Shown piece after piece: positions 20,531 to 31,774 of a stretch of DNA of 64,000 bases; within the stretch, counting starts at the first letter, position 1, and every line of letters begins with the position of its first letter. Both the position numbers and the translations under genes were made by a program. The stretch is from Engraulis encrasicolus (Eukaryota > Chordata > Actinopteri > Clupeiformes > Engraulidae): assembly GCF_034702125.1 (NCBI RefSeq), contig NC_085873.1, positions 51,803,150 to 51,867,149 on the forward strand, in the 5' to 3' direction. The notes under the pieces are model-generated. The model searched no databases. It was given only the letters and a program-made list of their open reading frames with translations, and was not told where the DNA came from.

Positions 20531-21200
20531 TGACGGCCAACCGTGAGCACCTGTCAGCTCACCCAGCACCACCAGAACCTCTACCTTGGGCCCGGCCAGA
20601 GGCGGACTCTACATTGGGCAAATCTAGGCAATTGCCTAGGGCCCAACCTAATCCGGCCCTCCATAAGGGCCCCCAACTGTCATACCAGTCGCGATGAATT
20701 CACACAAAAAAGCCTGATCTTACAGTAATGTGTCACTTATGTAAAGTAATCGAAGATATACTATATGAAAAAATAATAATGAATTAATATATTAAAAAAT
20801 GACTTTTCAGGGCCTCGTGTTAATATTTCACCTAGGGCCCCATAGTGGCTATATCCGCCCCTTGGCCTGGCTGTCCATTCTAACCTGAAGAATCCTATTG
20901 AAGTTCTGGCCATGTGATGCAGCCAGGGTGCTTTGTTGCTGACTAGGGCTTTTGCTAGGCCCAGGACAAAATAATCTGAAATGGCTCCCCCTTCCTAATA
21001 CATACAATGTAATATGGACCCAATCCTGCTCCACCTCTCTCCCTGGGCCCGGTACAACTGACCCGTCTGTCCCCTCCTGTCAGCTTCCCTGTTGCCGACC
21101 AACCGTGAGCACCTGTCAGCTCACCCAGCACCGCCAGAACCTCTACCTCGAGCCCGCCTGTCCATCCACCTGAAGAATCAACTGAAGTTCTGCCCATGAG
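20531..21200. repeat. Tandem duplication with a MITE in one copy
   Basis: CCAACCGTGAGCACCTGTCAG..CACCCAGCACC.CCAGAACCTCTACC..GCCCG is followed by CTGTCCAT..CCTGAAGAATC..TGAAGTTCTG.CCATG in both copies (20528-20588 plus 20866-20925, and 21100-21198). Only the first copy is interrupted at 20589-20865. Confidence 0.8.
20589..20865. mobile_element. hAT-like MITE with CAGAGGCGGA ends
   Basis: The left end CAGAGGCGGACTCTACATTG and the right end CACTATGGGG-type inverted sequence (..TAGTGGCTATATCCGCCCCTTG) bound an insert absent from the paralogous copy at about 21143. Flanking 8-mers GGCCCGGC and GGCCTGGC differ at one base. Confidence 0.65.
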
Positions 21201-21714
21201 CTGCTGACAGGGCCTTATTAGGATTGCCTGGGGCCCCTAGACTACAGGCTGCTGTGGGCCCCTCCAGAAGGCAAATTTCTCAAATTACGTACATAGACAG
21301 TGTCATAATTACGAGCTAAGAATTAGGATAGCATGTCTACAATCTGAACACCACAGATACATTGTTCAATATTGCATCTTGTCACAATTTTGCAATTTGG
21401 GGTCCCTGGTTGGTGGGGCTGTAGTCACGTGTTCTGCTGCAACTCCCCTCTTGGACCTCAGAATATTTTCGTATACATATACACATTTATGTAGACATAT
21501 TTTTGTTATTATTGCTACAATTCAATTTGAAATACACAGGAAAAGGATTTATATTAACTGTTAACCTGTGGTTTTCCTGTTTTTGTGCAAAGTCCCTTCT
21601 CCCTTCTGGCTCCCCCCTGCAGTAGCCCTCTGACCCCCCCAGGGGTCCCAACCCCCAGTTTGGGAAACACTCCTGTATGTATTCATGACCTGATATAGTG
21701 TCCTTAGTGTCAGC

Positions 21715-21810
21715 CAAGTGTAATATAATGTAATTTAATGTAATGTAGTGTAATGTAATGTAATGTGATGTACTGTAATGTAATGTAGTGTACTGTAATG
21801 TAATGTGTCC
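21715..21810. repeat. (TAATG)n simple repeat
   Basis: TGTAATGTAATG array with TGTAGTG and TGTGATG variants. Such tails follow a fish SINE family also seen at 23550 and 45186. Confidence 0.9.
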
Positions 21811-21869
21811 TTGCAGCATGTGATGTGATTGAGCTGCAAGAGGCTTGTGGGAGGTTTTCCAAATGTCTG

Positions 21870-22010
21870 CTTTTGTGCAAAGAAGCTTTACTTGACTTGA
21901 CTGACATCTTTGCACAAAAATAGACCTGAAGTGTGCGGATTGTCTTCTTTTTATACAGAAATACTGAATCCTGCACCTTCTAAACAGATGAGTGGTGGAC
22001 TATCACAACC
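21870..22010. repeat. Penelope-associated terminal repeat, copy 2
   Basis: CTTTGCACAAAAATAG..CTGAAGTGTGCGGATTGTC matches 2218-2327. The part at 21875-21898 is the reverse complement of 2197-2220. Confidence 0.65.
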
Positions 22011-23331
22011 AAATGTCTGCTTTTGAAAGGTGAGGTGCGGCCCCCACTAATCTCTCCACTTGCTACCTCATTAACCAGCTGATTCTGAGTGTTTCAGCGC
22101 TGCCTAAATTCCACTCGCTCTCCCGGTGCCCGAGGTACAGCACACGCCAGGCTGGCAGACTGATGTGAAACGACTTACAGAACTGAAGGGGAGGAGGGGG
22201 GCGGGTAATAATTGATTAAGCAATTGAGTAGCCAGTATGTAGATTATTACTTATACTTCGATAAAAGACTTGCAGTGAATATCAAGTTGCAAGACGTACT
22301 GAAATAGCCTACTTGGTAGTGTGAAAAAGGAGTTGTATTTGCTGACAGACGAAAGCATAGGAACTGAGGGCTATTTTACTAATTAACTCCTACCCAAAGG
22401 AACTGAGGGCTATTTTACTAATTGACTCCAACCCACTGGTGATGGTGTCTAATGGTGATGGTGTCTAAGGGTGAGGAGCTTTCAATAGATTGGCCCTTTA
22501 ATGGTGTCCTCAAGCTTTGGCCTCGTGCTCATTGTGCACTTGAAATGTGCAAATGATGTCCACAACAAGGCATTTCTGGCCATCTTGAAATGTGCAAATG
22601 ATGTCCACAACAAGGCATTTCTGGCCATCTTGTCATTACTGAAGCCAATTAATTTCATAAATGGAGTCGCTGTGGGGAATGTTTTCCTCCCGCTTCCCTT
22701 CCAGGTTTCTGGGAGTCTAAGCCTCTATGGATTTAGCTAAAAATAACAGTGAATGTAAGAAATGCAATTTTCTTCAATAACCATTTAGAAGCCTCTTTCT
22801 CCCTGAAAAACATGTCTTACATGTACAGGATTGATCAATCACAACACACTCCCAAATGTATTTCCCTATTTTTAAAACAGTCATTACTCTAAAAAGGGAT
22901 GACAGTTGTGCTCATATTTTCGTGTTTGATCTTTTCTGGGAGACTTCTACTCCTTTTTTTGGAACGCAGAACAGATGATGAGAGATTGTGCATCGCACAC
23001 AGAGGTCGCAGAGAAGCCGACAGGGGGGGAACAAAGAGGTCAATTGTCCCAGGCCAAAGGAGACAGGGCCCCCGAAATTGAGTTTTCATCACATTGTATA
23101 CATTGGATGGGGGGCCCTTTCAGATGACTTTGTCCTGGGCCCAGCAATAGCTATCAGGAGGTACAGTAGAGGCCCCTGGATGGGACGTGCCAAATCCATT
23201 ATCATGAGACTGCTGTAACAAATGCCATCCGCCACTGCTGAAAGTGCAGCAAGAACTAGCTACTGAGATTATAATCATCGATTACAGACTTGCCCGGCTA
23301 ATGTTATCAGGCCACAAAGCACTGACACCTG
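22011..23331. other. No gene seen; two small tandem duplications
   Basis: GGAACTGAGGGCTATTTTACTAATT is duplicated (22359, 22399). A 45-bp unit beginning AAATGTGCAAATGATGTCC is duplicated (22543, 22588). Around 23040-23150 GGGCCC-rich sequence resembles 20945-21060. No coding region is recognisable. Confidence 0.5.
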
Positions 23332-23550
23332 AGGAGAGTAGAGTAGAGTAGAGGAGAGGAGAGAAGAGGTGAGAAGAGGTGAGCAGAGGAGAGGAGAGGA
23401 GGAGGAGAGAGGAGAGGAGAGGTGAGCAGAGGAGAGGAGAGGAGGAGGAGAGGAGAGGAGAGGAGAGGTGAGCAGAGAAGAGAGAAGAGGAGAGGAGAAG
23501 TGAGCAGAGAAGAGGTGAGGAGAGGATAGGAGAGATGAGCAGAGGAGCCC
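23332..23550. repeat. GAGAGGAGAG minisatellite
   Basis: Purine-rich array of AGAGGAGAGG with GTGAGCAG variants. The long open frames on the minus strand (Ser/Leu-rich) are repeat artefacts. Confidence 0.95.
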
Positions 23551-23660
23551 TTGAGCAAGGCACCTAACCCCCATACTGCTCCAGGGACTGTAACCAATGC
23601 CCTGTAAATAATTGTAAATCGCTTTGAATAAAAAGCGTCAGCTAAATGTGACGTAATGAG
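23551..23660 (+). mobile_element. SINE 3' part with TAATG-type tail
   Basis: CCTTGAGCAAGGCACCTAACCCC..GGGACTGTAACCAATGCCCTGTAAATAATTG..AAAAGCGTCAGCTAAATGT matches the body of the fuller SINE at 45186-45405. The head is missing. Confidence 0.7.
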
Positions 23661-23963
23661 AGGTATTTCCAGTTTGGCTGTGATTATATGATTCTAATAT
23701 TATTGTAAGAGAATATCTTTGATGACTCACCTTATTCTTTGCCATCCATATACTACAGAGGGTAGCTTCAGCTTTAGTGGGTAGACAGAAATGTGGTCAC
23801 AGGTAAAATACTTCAAGTTTTGGCAAAGGACGCGCTCAACATCTTGGAAAAAACGAAAGTCTTTGTGTGCGCAATAAAATGTTTCAACTTAAGGAAGAAA
23901 AATCCGCACTCACAAACTGCGTCTCATTATTTATTTATATTACCACCATGTCCAAAAAGCAAA

Positions 23964-23991
23964 CGCGTTTCGGCTATCAAGCCTTCATCAG
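23964..23991 (-). ncRNA. Hammerhead-ribozyme-like core (Penelope-type end)
   Basis: On the minus strand CTGATGA (23991-23985) is followed by a perfect 4-bp stem GGCT/AGCC with loop TGAT, then GAAA and CGCG. This is the Penelope-type terminal motif. After GAAAC the expected G-U-C is GCT, one step off consensus, so activity is doubtful. Confidence 0.55.
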
Positions 23992-24118
23992 TGCGTGGTG
24001 AACACCCACAGGTAAAATACTGCATCACTGTCATTATGGGCAGCAAATGGAGCCAAAGTCCAAATGAAATCGCGGTCCTTAGCCTAACGGCAGGCTGTTT
24101 CGAGGAAAGCCGAAAGTC

Positions 24119-24369
24119 CGCCTGGGAAACTCCAACTCCAATTGTCATTGTGACACAGCACTCCACATGACACAAGTGTTCACTGCACACTGCAAACAAC
24201 AAAAAATGGAGCACTGCGGCGGGACGGTACCATGCTCAGGGTACCTTAGTGATGGAGGAGGATGGGGGAGAGCACTGGTTAATTATTCCCCCCACCAACC
24301 TGGCAGGTCGGGAGTCAAACCAGCAACCTTTGGAATACAAGTCTGACGCCCTAATTGCTTACCCATGAT
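24119..24369 (-). mobile_element. tRNA-derived SINE, copy 3 (internally deleted)
   Basis: Same family as 9849-10170. The tRNA-like head is diverged and the middle block holding GCAAGGGGGCAGCCCTCAG is missing. Confidence 0.75.
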
Positions 24370-24560
24370 CAAATGGCCCTTTTGGCACATATGTTGTTAT
24401 TACCCTGCTGTGCTGTAATATCAGTGGTCACCATATGACCTGTTTCAGACATAATGAATGTCTTGTGTGGCCCCGTCACCTCCCTGACCTGTCTCTCCTC
24501 TCTTCTCCACACCTGACAACGTAGAACCTCTTGACCCATATTTAAGGGTGTCGTCTAAGA

Positions 24561-24763
24561 TAGTGTTTCTCAACGGGGGCCCCCAGGGGGCGTTGAGATG
24601 GATACAGATGAGAGGGGGGTGCTCAGTTGCCATTGGGGGGACATTAGTCTATTTCATTTTTAAATACTAAGGGGGCCGTTGGCAGGCTTACGATGAGGTC
24701 AATGGGGCGTTGGAAGGCTTGAGATGAGGTCAAGGGGGAGTTCAAAAAGGTTGAGAACCCCCG
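24561..24763. mobile_element. Short hAT-like MITE
   Basis: Ends TAGTGTTTCTCAACGGGGG and ..GGTTGAGAACCCCCG are flanked by GTCTAAGA (24553-24560) and GTCTGAGA (24764-24771), an 8-bp duplication with one mismatch. Confidence 0.8.
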
Positions 24764-24989
24764 GTCTGAGATGAAGAAGTGGGTTAAGTGGTGGATGGAT
24801 TTCTGCATACTTTAAGGAAGAAAATGAGCAAGTGAGTGAGTTGAAGAAACCGTTCACGATAGCACTCTTGCATGACATCATTTGGTTCTAATTTTAAGCC
24901 CCGTTGGGAAGAAGAAGAAAAAGGAACACTACAGAATAGCATCCCATTTGGCTCCTTTTAACTTGGTGAGGGAGGGTGTTGCATCACTG

Positions 24990-25318
24990 ATAGGGCTTTC
25001 AGGCCAACCAGAACGGAGCCGGTGTCGGTGCCCGCACCAGTTACTTTCGGCATCAAAGTGCTCGTCTCCGAACCGCCCGTGTTCATACCCGGCTCTGAAC
25101 TTTTTCCGCACGTGACTTTGTTACCTGGATGAGCCTGCTGACGGCCACACTGTCGTCACGGTTTGCAGAGAAAAACCTAATATTTTGCGGTTCGCATTGC
25201 GAACCAACTTTCCGGTTCGCGAATGCCAATATCTGGCGTGAACACGACGGCCGGTTAACGATTAGGTGCGGGAACGAGCTCCAGCACAGTTCTCAGTCGG
25301 CCTGAACGCGCTATTAGT
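24990..25318. mobile_element. Probable MITE (GGGCTTTCAGGCC ends)
   Basis: GGGCTTTCAGGCCAACCAGAAC on the left pairs with GTTCTCAGTCGGCCTGAACGC on the right. The interior is CG-rich with GGTTCGC/GCGAACC palindromes. No TSD was confirmed. Confidence 0.45.
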
Positions 25319-25538
25319 GGTCTGTCTGTGGTCCATTGTGTTTGGCGGAGTGCTCTTGCACACACGCACATGCACAAGCACACACACACACCCTCTTTGG
25401 GCTGGGGCTAGATTAATCAGATGTCTGTTCTCAGGAATTGTGCTTGACAGACCCTAAGAGGAAGGTACGGGCTGATCTGAACTACTGTGACATTTAGCTG
25501 AGCTGTGCCCATCTTGTCAATTCAATAAAAGCTTGTGC

Positions 25539-25600
25539 TCCCCCCCCCCCCCCGCCCCATCTCTCTCTCTCTCTCACTCTCACACACACACACACCATCT
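25539..25600. repeat. (C)n, (TC)n and (CA)n tract
   Basis: Poly-C of about 15 followed by TC and CA dinucleotides. Confidence 0.95.
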
Positions 25601-25876
25601 ACTGTAATGGGAGCGAGCTCTTTGCTGTTGCATGGGTAATTAGCAGTGTAATGGACTATAGTAATTCATGGCAGAATACACTGAATTTCTCTTGGAGGCT
25701 AGAAAAGAGAAGGAACCATTTGATGCAGAGTTTCTCAGACGGCTTTCTTGTTTATTCATGAAGACAAACGATGGCCCATATAGACTGGTCTTGTGTTGTT
25801 ACCCAATATAGAAGTCGGGACTTGCACCTACAGTATTAAGCACTATGAAGCACTAAACTAGATGGTCACACCTAGC

Positions 25877-26978
25877 AGAGCCCCATTGGTCCGACAGCCC
25901 ATCAGTCCGACCACACACGTTAAAGCTACGGCCAAACCTAAACAATTCCTAACCTTAACCGTCATTAAAAGTAAGAACTATGCCCACACCAAAAACAATT
26001 CCTAAACCTAACCGACAGTAAATGCATGTTTTTGTCAGAAAAGACATGATGTTTTTAAGTCCGATTTAATAAATGCGATTTAAATAGATCGGATTAAGAG
26101 TTATTTTGCGATGTGTATACATGGCACTTTCACTTAAATGCTATTAAACATCTGGGGAAAATAAAGCATTGCGATTGGACTGAGGACGCACGTGCTGAGC
26201 GAGCCAAATAAGGCACGGGGGCGTGGTCCAATGCCACCGAGATGCAGGTCATCTTCCCCACGAAAATCGTTGCCTCAGGCGGACTGAAATCACAACATTT
26301 CCCCCTTTCTCCCTGGATCATTTACAATGCTACATTAGCTACCCTGTTAGCATAGAAAAATGAGTGGTCAAATGGTAATGTGGAGTAACTTTGTTGTGCT
26401 TCATTACTTCGTGGGGCACTTTTACATCAATATATGGAAGCCACAACATTTATAGTCGCTTAGGGACTTTAAATTAAGGCTAAGGCAAGGCAAGTTTATT
26501 TATATAGCGCATTTCATACACAGGTGCAACTCAATGTGCTTCACAAAGTTAACAAATGTAAATGAAAGGAAACAGGGAAGAAAGAAGGAAATGAATTAGA
26601 GAATTAAGCAAAACTTTCATGTGAAAATCAACAGGAAGTGCCGCCATGTTTTTCTCACTGGCAAAGAGCACGGTCTCTTGGGCGCCATCATGTGGTCAAC
26701 GAGCATGCGTGGAACAACTGGATTTATTGTAATTCCGAATAAAAGGTTACATGACAGAGGAACGTGTTTAATCGGATTTAAAAGAGGAATAAACCACCCA
26801 CTTTAATCGGACTTAATTTAAATCGGAATAAACTTAAATCCTGTTCGGTAAGTGTTTACATGATATTTTTAGAGTGGAATTAAGTTTTAATCAGATTTAA
26901 AGTGAGTTAAATCGGACTTAAGTGTCTCATGTAAACGCATAGAATGTCTGAATTATGGGCTGTCAGACTAATGGGCAG
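25877..26978. mobile_element. Foldback element related to 42188-42826, with nested repeat
   Basis: CCCCATTGGTCCGACAGCCC..CAGTCCGAC at the left is matched in inverted form by GTCTGAATTATGGGCTGTCAGACTAATGGGC at 26945-26975. TAACC-rich sequence lies inside near the left arm. A second inverted pair (GTGTATACATGGCACTT at 26114 and TTAAGTGTCTCATGTAAAC near 26930) suggests another element nested within. Confidence 0.5.
26474..26580. repeat. Fish interspersed repeat (GGCAAGGCAAGTTTATTTATA type)
   Basis: The phrase AAGTTTATTTATATAGCGC..CACAGGTGCAACTCAATGTGC is a widespread fish repeat. I recognise the type but cannot give its class. Confidence 0.5.
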
Positions 26979-27536
26979 AGATGGGACCAAGTCACTCATT
27001 TTGCAAGTTCCAAGTAAGTCTCCAGTCCTTCTAATCAAGCCTGAGTCAAGTCACAAGTTATAGGACACATTTGACCAAGTCCACGTCTCGTTTTTTGCGG
27101 GGTTTTTTTTACCAATCCACCATGTATTCTATGCACATTCTTGACAACAACATTTGGTCATAAATGAGCTCACCTTGTGGCAGGAAACATGTATGCCTGG
27201 TGAGTTGGTCCAGTACTGCACCGTTGGTGGCCAGATGCAAAAGAGATTGCAAACCAGTCATCCGATCACAAAGGTTCTTTTTTATTCACTGTTTGGACAA
27301 GTTTGTCACTTTTGCTCTAATTGGTCATAGCACTGGACAGGTAATGTAATTCCGACCGCCTACCCATGCAGACCCAACATTTGTTGAATGTGGTTAATAA
27401 TATGCAGCTACATCCCTACTACCAGACAGGATAGGTTCAGAGTAGACGTCAGGGATCCGGTCCACTGGCAAAAAATTACGGATAATTACATTTTGGACTG
27501 CTGGTTGAAATATTTAAACTTGTAGAACGGGAAAGT

Positions 27537-28214
27537 GTGTTACAACCATCCCCAGATATTTTGCATATCTGTAATCTATCTAATCTAATATTTACATTGA
27601 AGGAGGAGGAAAAAGATGTGTTGGAAAAAGGGTTAACATTCATACCAACTGTCTTGAATAATAATAAAACTGAACTGTTCAGAGATTTACATGCATACCA
27701 CAGAAGACTGAAGTTGCTTGATTTTTTCAATTTTGAAATGGAGGATAATGTGGACCCCTTCCAGGAACCTTCCACTTGGGAGCCCCCTGCTGACTTGATA
27801 TCCGCTGACATTCTTTCTTTAATTAAAAAAGATCAAAGGGCACTGAGTAGAGGACGGTGGGAATCTCCACCATCCAATTTGACCAACCCCCAACTTCAGG
27901 CTCTTAAGAATTTATCTAGGCGCTCAGGTATTATAATCAAGCCAGCAGATAAGGGCTCCCAACTGGTGATTCAGGATCGGGCAAACTACTTACAAGAAGC
28001 GCATCGACAACTCCAGAACAGTGAACATTATGCCAAACTGGATCATTCACTTCAACTTCAGACACAGGAAATGATGTTACCTATTTTGATTCAGTTATGT
28101 GAGGGGGAATATATAACCAAAAAACAACTTAAGTTCTTTAGTGGACCGGATATACCTAAACCTAGGTTTAACAGACAGTTTAACACTGCTATAGCCTACC
28201 TGCAGCAAACATGA
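27537..28214 (+). pseudogene. Penelope-like element, N-terminal region of the RT polyprotein
   Basis: The 225-aa frame carries a KGLTFIPT-type block at about residues 33-40 and GIIIKPADKGSQLVI at about residues 129-143, features of the region N-terminal to and at the start of the RT domain in Penelope-like elements. The frame ends before any RT catalytic motif (no DD), with a stop after AYLQQT. A Penelope-type inverted terminal motif follows at 28415-28517. This is a different, 3'-truncated copy from the one at 742-1947; the two fragments cover complementary parts of the element. Confidence 0.75.
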
Positions 28215-28414
28215 AGTTACTGTAAAAGGCCAGTAGATGGCATTAACGCACTATTGAAATGAAACCTCCCGGTTTCTGAAAAGATAGCCTATCCATGCAG
28301 TCGACAGAGTCGAATTGTAAAGATAGGCGCTAGGCCATGTCTTGTGATTTTGGAGGATTATTAGGCCACTGTTAGAGCCTACTAGAACTGGATAGGCTAC
28401 AGTTCTAATTTCCT

Positions 28415-28517
28415 CTTTATTTTTTGGAGCGAACGCGTTTCGCATAGTGCGTCTTCAGCTTCGCTCTTCACTCAGATGCACTGGGCGAAACGCGCTGTTC
28501 GCTCCAAAAAAATAAAG
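28415..28517. repeat. Penelope-type inverted terminal motif pair
   Basis: TTTTTTGGAGCGAACGCGTTTCGC.TAGTGC (28430-28450) and GCACT.GGCGAAACGCGCTGTTCGCTCC (28479-28505) form an inverted repeat with a short loop. Each arm contains GAAACGCG. On the minus strand CTGAAGA precedes a GCA/TGC stem, a degenerate hammerhead-like layout. Confidence 0.6.
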
Positions 28518-28729
28518 ACAGAAAAATTAATAAAAGGACAGTCAGTGTGCGGTGTTAGATGAACTTTTCATATTGATCACTTTTTCCTGCCTTAGCCTAC
28601 ACCTGCACCTGGACAGCAGAAGGGTTGTGCTCAAGGACTTTCATGCACTGGTATTAAATCGCCGTTTTGAAGCTTGGAATGGTAGGCTACAGTAGAACGG
28701 CTATCGGCAGCAATATGTTGTAGTTTGGA

Positions 28730-28812
28730 CCAGTAGCTTAATGGTATCGATCGGGCTACCAGTTTGTCATCGCCGCAATACCAAGGTGGCTGGTTCAATC
28801 CTCAAGTGGTGA
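28730..28812 (+). mobile_element. tRNA-like SINE head
   Basis: TAGCTTAATGGTATCG fits a Pol III A box and GGTTCAATCC a B box, about 55 nt apart. The spacing and the lack of cloverleaf pairing argue for a tRNA-derived SINE or pseudogene rather than a tRNA gene. Confidence 0.4.
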
Positions 28813-28997
28813 TTCAACACAATATCACCTCGGTACTATTTACCCAAATGCAGATTATATTATCAGGGTATGCCTGTGTCGGAACTGTTTGCAATAGGCT
28901 ATTCTTCCTTTCAAATAAGCACATAGCAGGGCAAGGCATGTGAAGCCGATGGTTGGCTGCAGTGCGCAAATCACGGCAGTGCCTCTGATTCAATAGG

Positions 28998-29515
28998 TGT
29001 GATCGAGTTCACATCAACGCATACATGCGCATTTAGACAGCAATGCACCCTGGATGAAAATGCTGCATGACGGTTAGATTTCCTGTCAAACTTTGAAATT
29101 TCGTCGATGTTGACGAGGTGACATGTCACATGGTGTCAAACTATCGCGGGATGAATGCGACTGCAGTCAGATCTTGCAACTTCTGCAGTTGCTTATCCCC
29201 TTCAACGCTCGTCTGCGGACTGCCTCGGAAGGTCACGCGCCCATGAACTGGTTGGTCAACAACTCACTCACGTGTGTATATGGGTCTTGTCTCAAACCTC
29301 TACACAAGTTTGCGCAAGTCCCCACTTCAGCTCCTCCTCACTGCCTGTCCCCCCACTCCTCACACGTGGTGTGTTAGTAGAGCAAACCGGTGCGTGCTCA
29401 TTGTCTCGTTCATATTTGTGACCGACTGTAAATGCGCTGTATTTAATCACACCCACATTGTGACAACAAGTTCTCGCTCACGTGCCTTTCGCAACATCGA
29501 CGCTCGCAACAAACT
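28998..29515 (+). repeat. Dispersed repeat, copy A (inverted partner at 49255-49520)
   Basis: CATCAACGCATACATGCGCATTTAGACAG, GACGAGGTGACATGTCACA, ACACGTGGTGTGTTAGTAGAGCAAACCGGTGC and GTTGTCAC-type ends all reappear in reverse complement at 49255-49520. The class is unknown. Confidence 0.75.
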
Positions 29516-29759
29516 CGTACGCGCCTAATGTGTTCATTCCGACCAGCATTCCATCATGCAGTTTACGACACACCTTTTATGCTGATTATAATTAGGCCTG
29601 GTTCTAGGTGTACTTGGCGAAACTTTGCCCATCCCAACTGAAACAGGTGAACCCTTTTAATAGGACTAAAGTAGTTGGGATATCGCCGAAATGGTTTTAC
29701 AAACATTCGTTCACAATTAACACGTCATGTTAATCACAGATTGAAAACACCTGGCGATG

Positions 29760-29880
29760 CCCTGAAGAAGGCTCAACTGCAGCTACGCGTGGGCAATTTT
29801 AAAAGTCCTTAATGGACATGTCAGAGTAATAAAGACATTTTTAACTATACTTTTTGGAGTGCCTTGGTGAAGAAAAGCTT
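29760..29880 (+). repeat. Degenerate Penelope-type 3' end
   Basis: CCCTGAAGAAGGCTC..GCAGCTACGCGTGGGC followed by AATAAAGACATTTTTAACTATAC resembles the terminal CTGAAGAAGG..ACGCG motif of the other copies, but the GAAA box is lost. Confidence 0.35.
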
Positions 29881-31097
29881 TTTTCTCTTTTCAAGCAACT
29901 TTTTTGACATTGAAGCTTGAACCAAAGAGCACCCACAAGAATACTGTTTTCATCTTTCTAAAGGGACTGAGCACGCCTCTGGCTTCCAAACCTGGCGATT
30001 TAAACACTGCGTTGAACCTTGCGTCCTGGGGTGAGTTTCTCGAATCTGACCAAAATTAGCCTTCGGACCAAGTAAGTCCGAACGAAGTCCGACAGAACAA
30101 CTAACCAACAACTATGATTTCTCGAAACCCTCGGAACAATTACGTCCGATGTAGTAGTCCGGCAGTCAAAAGCCAAATATCAGCCGAACCCAGTTTCGTC
30201 TGATAAAGTTTTTTTCTTTGCAGTTTGTGGTTGCCTAAGGTGTACCTATTAAGATTCCAGACGATGCCAGGTGATATCCCTTGAGCATTTTCAGATATTG
30301 AGCCTTTTATGCTTGATGTGCTGCAGCCATAGATTACAACAGTCGTTGGCTCCCAATTCATGTTATGCTGACAAAATACCCTATACCATACTTATTTTGT
30401 GTTTGTTTACATGGTGGGATGTGTATAAGAACAGGTGGTGAGGTATGGACATCAGTGGGGGTGGGGTCATGCATGTTTGGGGGCGGGGCATTCACCCAAA
30501 AAGACTGATTTTCCAAGTCGGAGACACAAAGGCCAACATTTCGCCAAACATGGCTTTATATCTCATAGTGGGTTGTTTGGTTTTGCTGTTTGTAGTTGTC
30601 CAACACTTACCCATCAGGATAAGAGTGGGTGATGTGCCAATTTCAGATATTAACCCTTTCATGTTGATTTCGCTGCAGCCATAGCCCACAAGCTTTTGAC
30701 AGCTTCATAACTGCACTATGATTAACCATAGAGCATTCTGGGTGGTAGGCCTGCCACATCAAAGTGGAGAAAGTGTCCTCGTACCAAATACATTTTAGAC
30801 AATTACATAACTAGCTGTTTGTCAAGCAGAAATATGTAACATTTTGGTGAATATTGGTGGTGTCAGCTTAGACATACCCAGAAAGCATTACTAAATCAAC
30901 ACAGAATTTCACCATTTCATACATTGCTATTTACTCTTCCTGTGCTGTTGTAACACAAAATAAAAATTGTAAGTAATAATTACATAATTTTTGGCTGATT
31001 ATTTGTTTGCCTACAAAGTACATAATTTCAGTGGTGGTCATATTAACATGGAAAGAGATAAAATTAAAAATGTAAATCCACAAACTGACATTAGCTG

Positions 31098-31763
31098 TGT
31101 ATATATGGCGCTTTTTTCGCCGATCGGAATAGATCTGATCCGATTAGTCTGATCGGAATGAAGTGTATACATTACATTGACCTCGAACGTTCGAATACCT
31201 GCCACGCGCGGTTACCAGGGACAGTGGTTAGCAACAGGCCGGGCTATATGGTTGAAACTGCGATAAACATGAACGTATTGCTTGCTTTATTTATAATTTT
31301 AGTCTTTCTGAAAGTGCAGCGGGAAGCGACACTGCTGTACTTAATCTTGCGCTTATGGGCAGGTGCGTAACAGCGGCACTCCGACGTGCTGTTGTCACCA
31401 GTTCACTTAAAACACCTCACAAACAAGAAAGAAGTCTGTGGATGAGAATACGAAGCCAGGGTTGGTGGGAGAGAGTTGTTCAGCAGGAATTCAGCGACAA
31501 ATATGGCGTTAAAATGTTAGGATAACCAGAGCTTCATTTGTTAAAATATGTGACACGATTGCGTCACAAACAACCAAGTGGAATAGAGTGTATACATGGA
31601 CCATCTGATCGGACTACACCACCTCTCCTAGTCCGATTAGAACTCTGATCCGATCAAAGAAATCTAGTCCGATCGGGCCGTATACAAGGGAATTCCTGAT
31701 CGGAGCAGAAAAATATCCCTATTCTAATCGGATCAGAAGTGCCCATGTATACATACCTATTGT
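31098..31763. mobile_element. Foldback MITE with GATCGGA/TCCGATC repeats
   Basis: Ends TGTATATATGGCGCTTTTT and ..AAGTGCCCATGTATACATA are inverted. GATCGGA and TCCGATC recur near both ends. It lies immediately upstream of the coding remnant that starts near 31775. Confidence 0.65.
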
Positions 31764-31774
31764 AATTGACCTTT

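Noticed and set aside
23275..23597. Ser/Leu-rich ORFs resembling transmembrane proteins
   Set aside because: Antisense translation of the GAGAG minisatellite in three frames.
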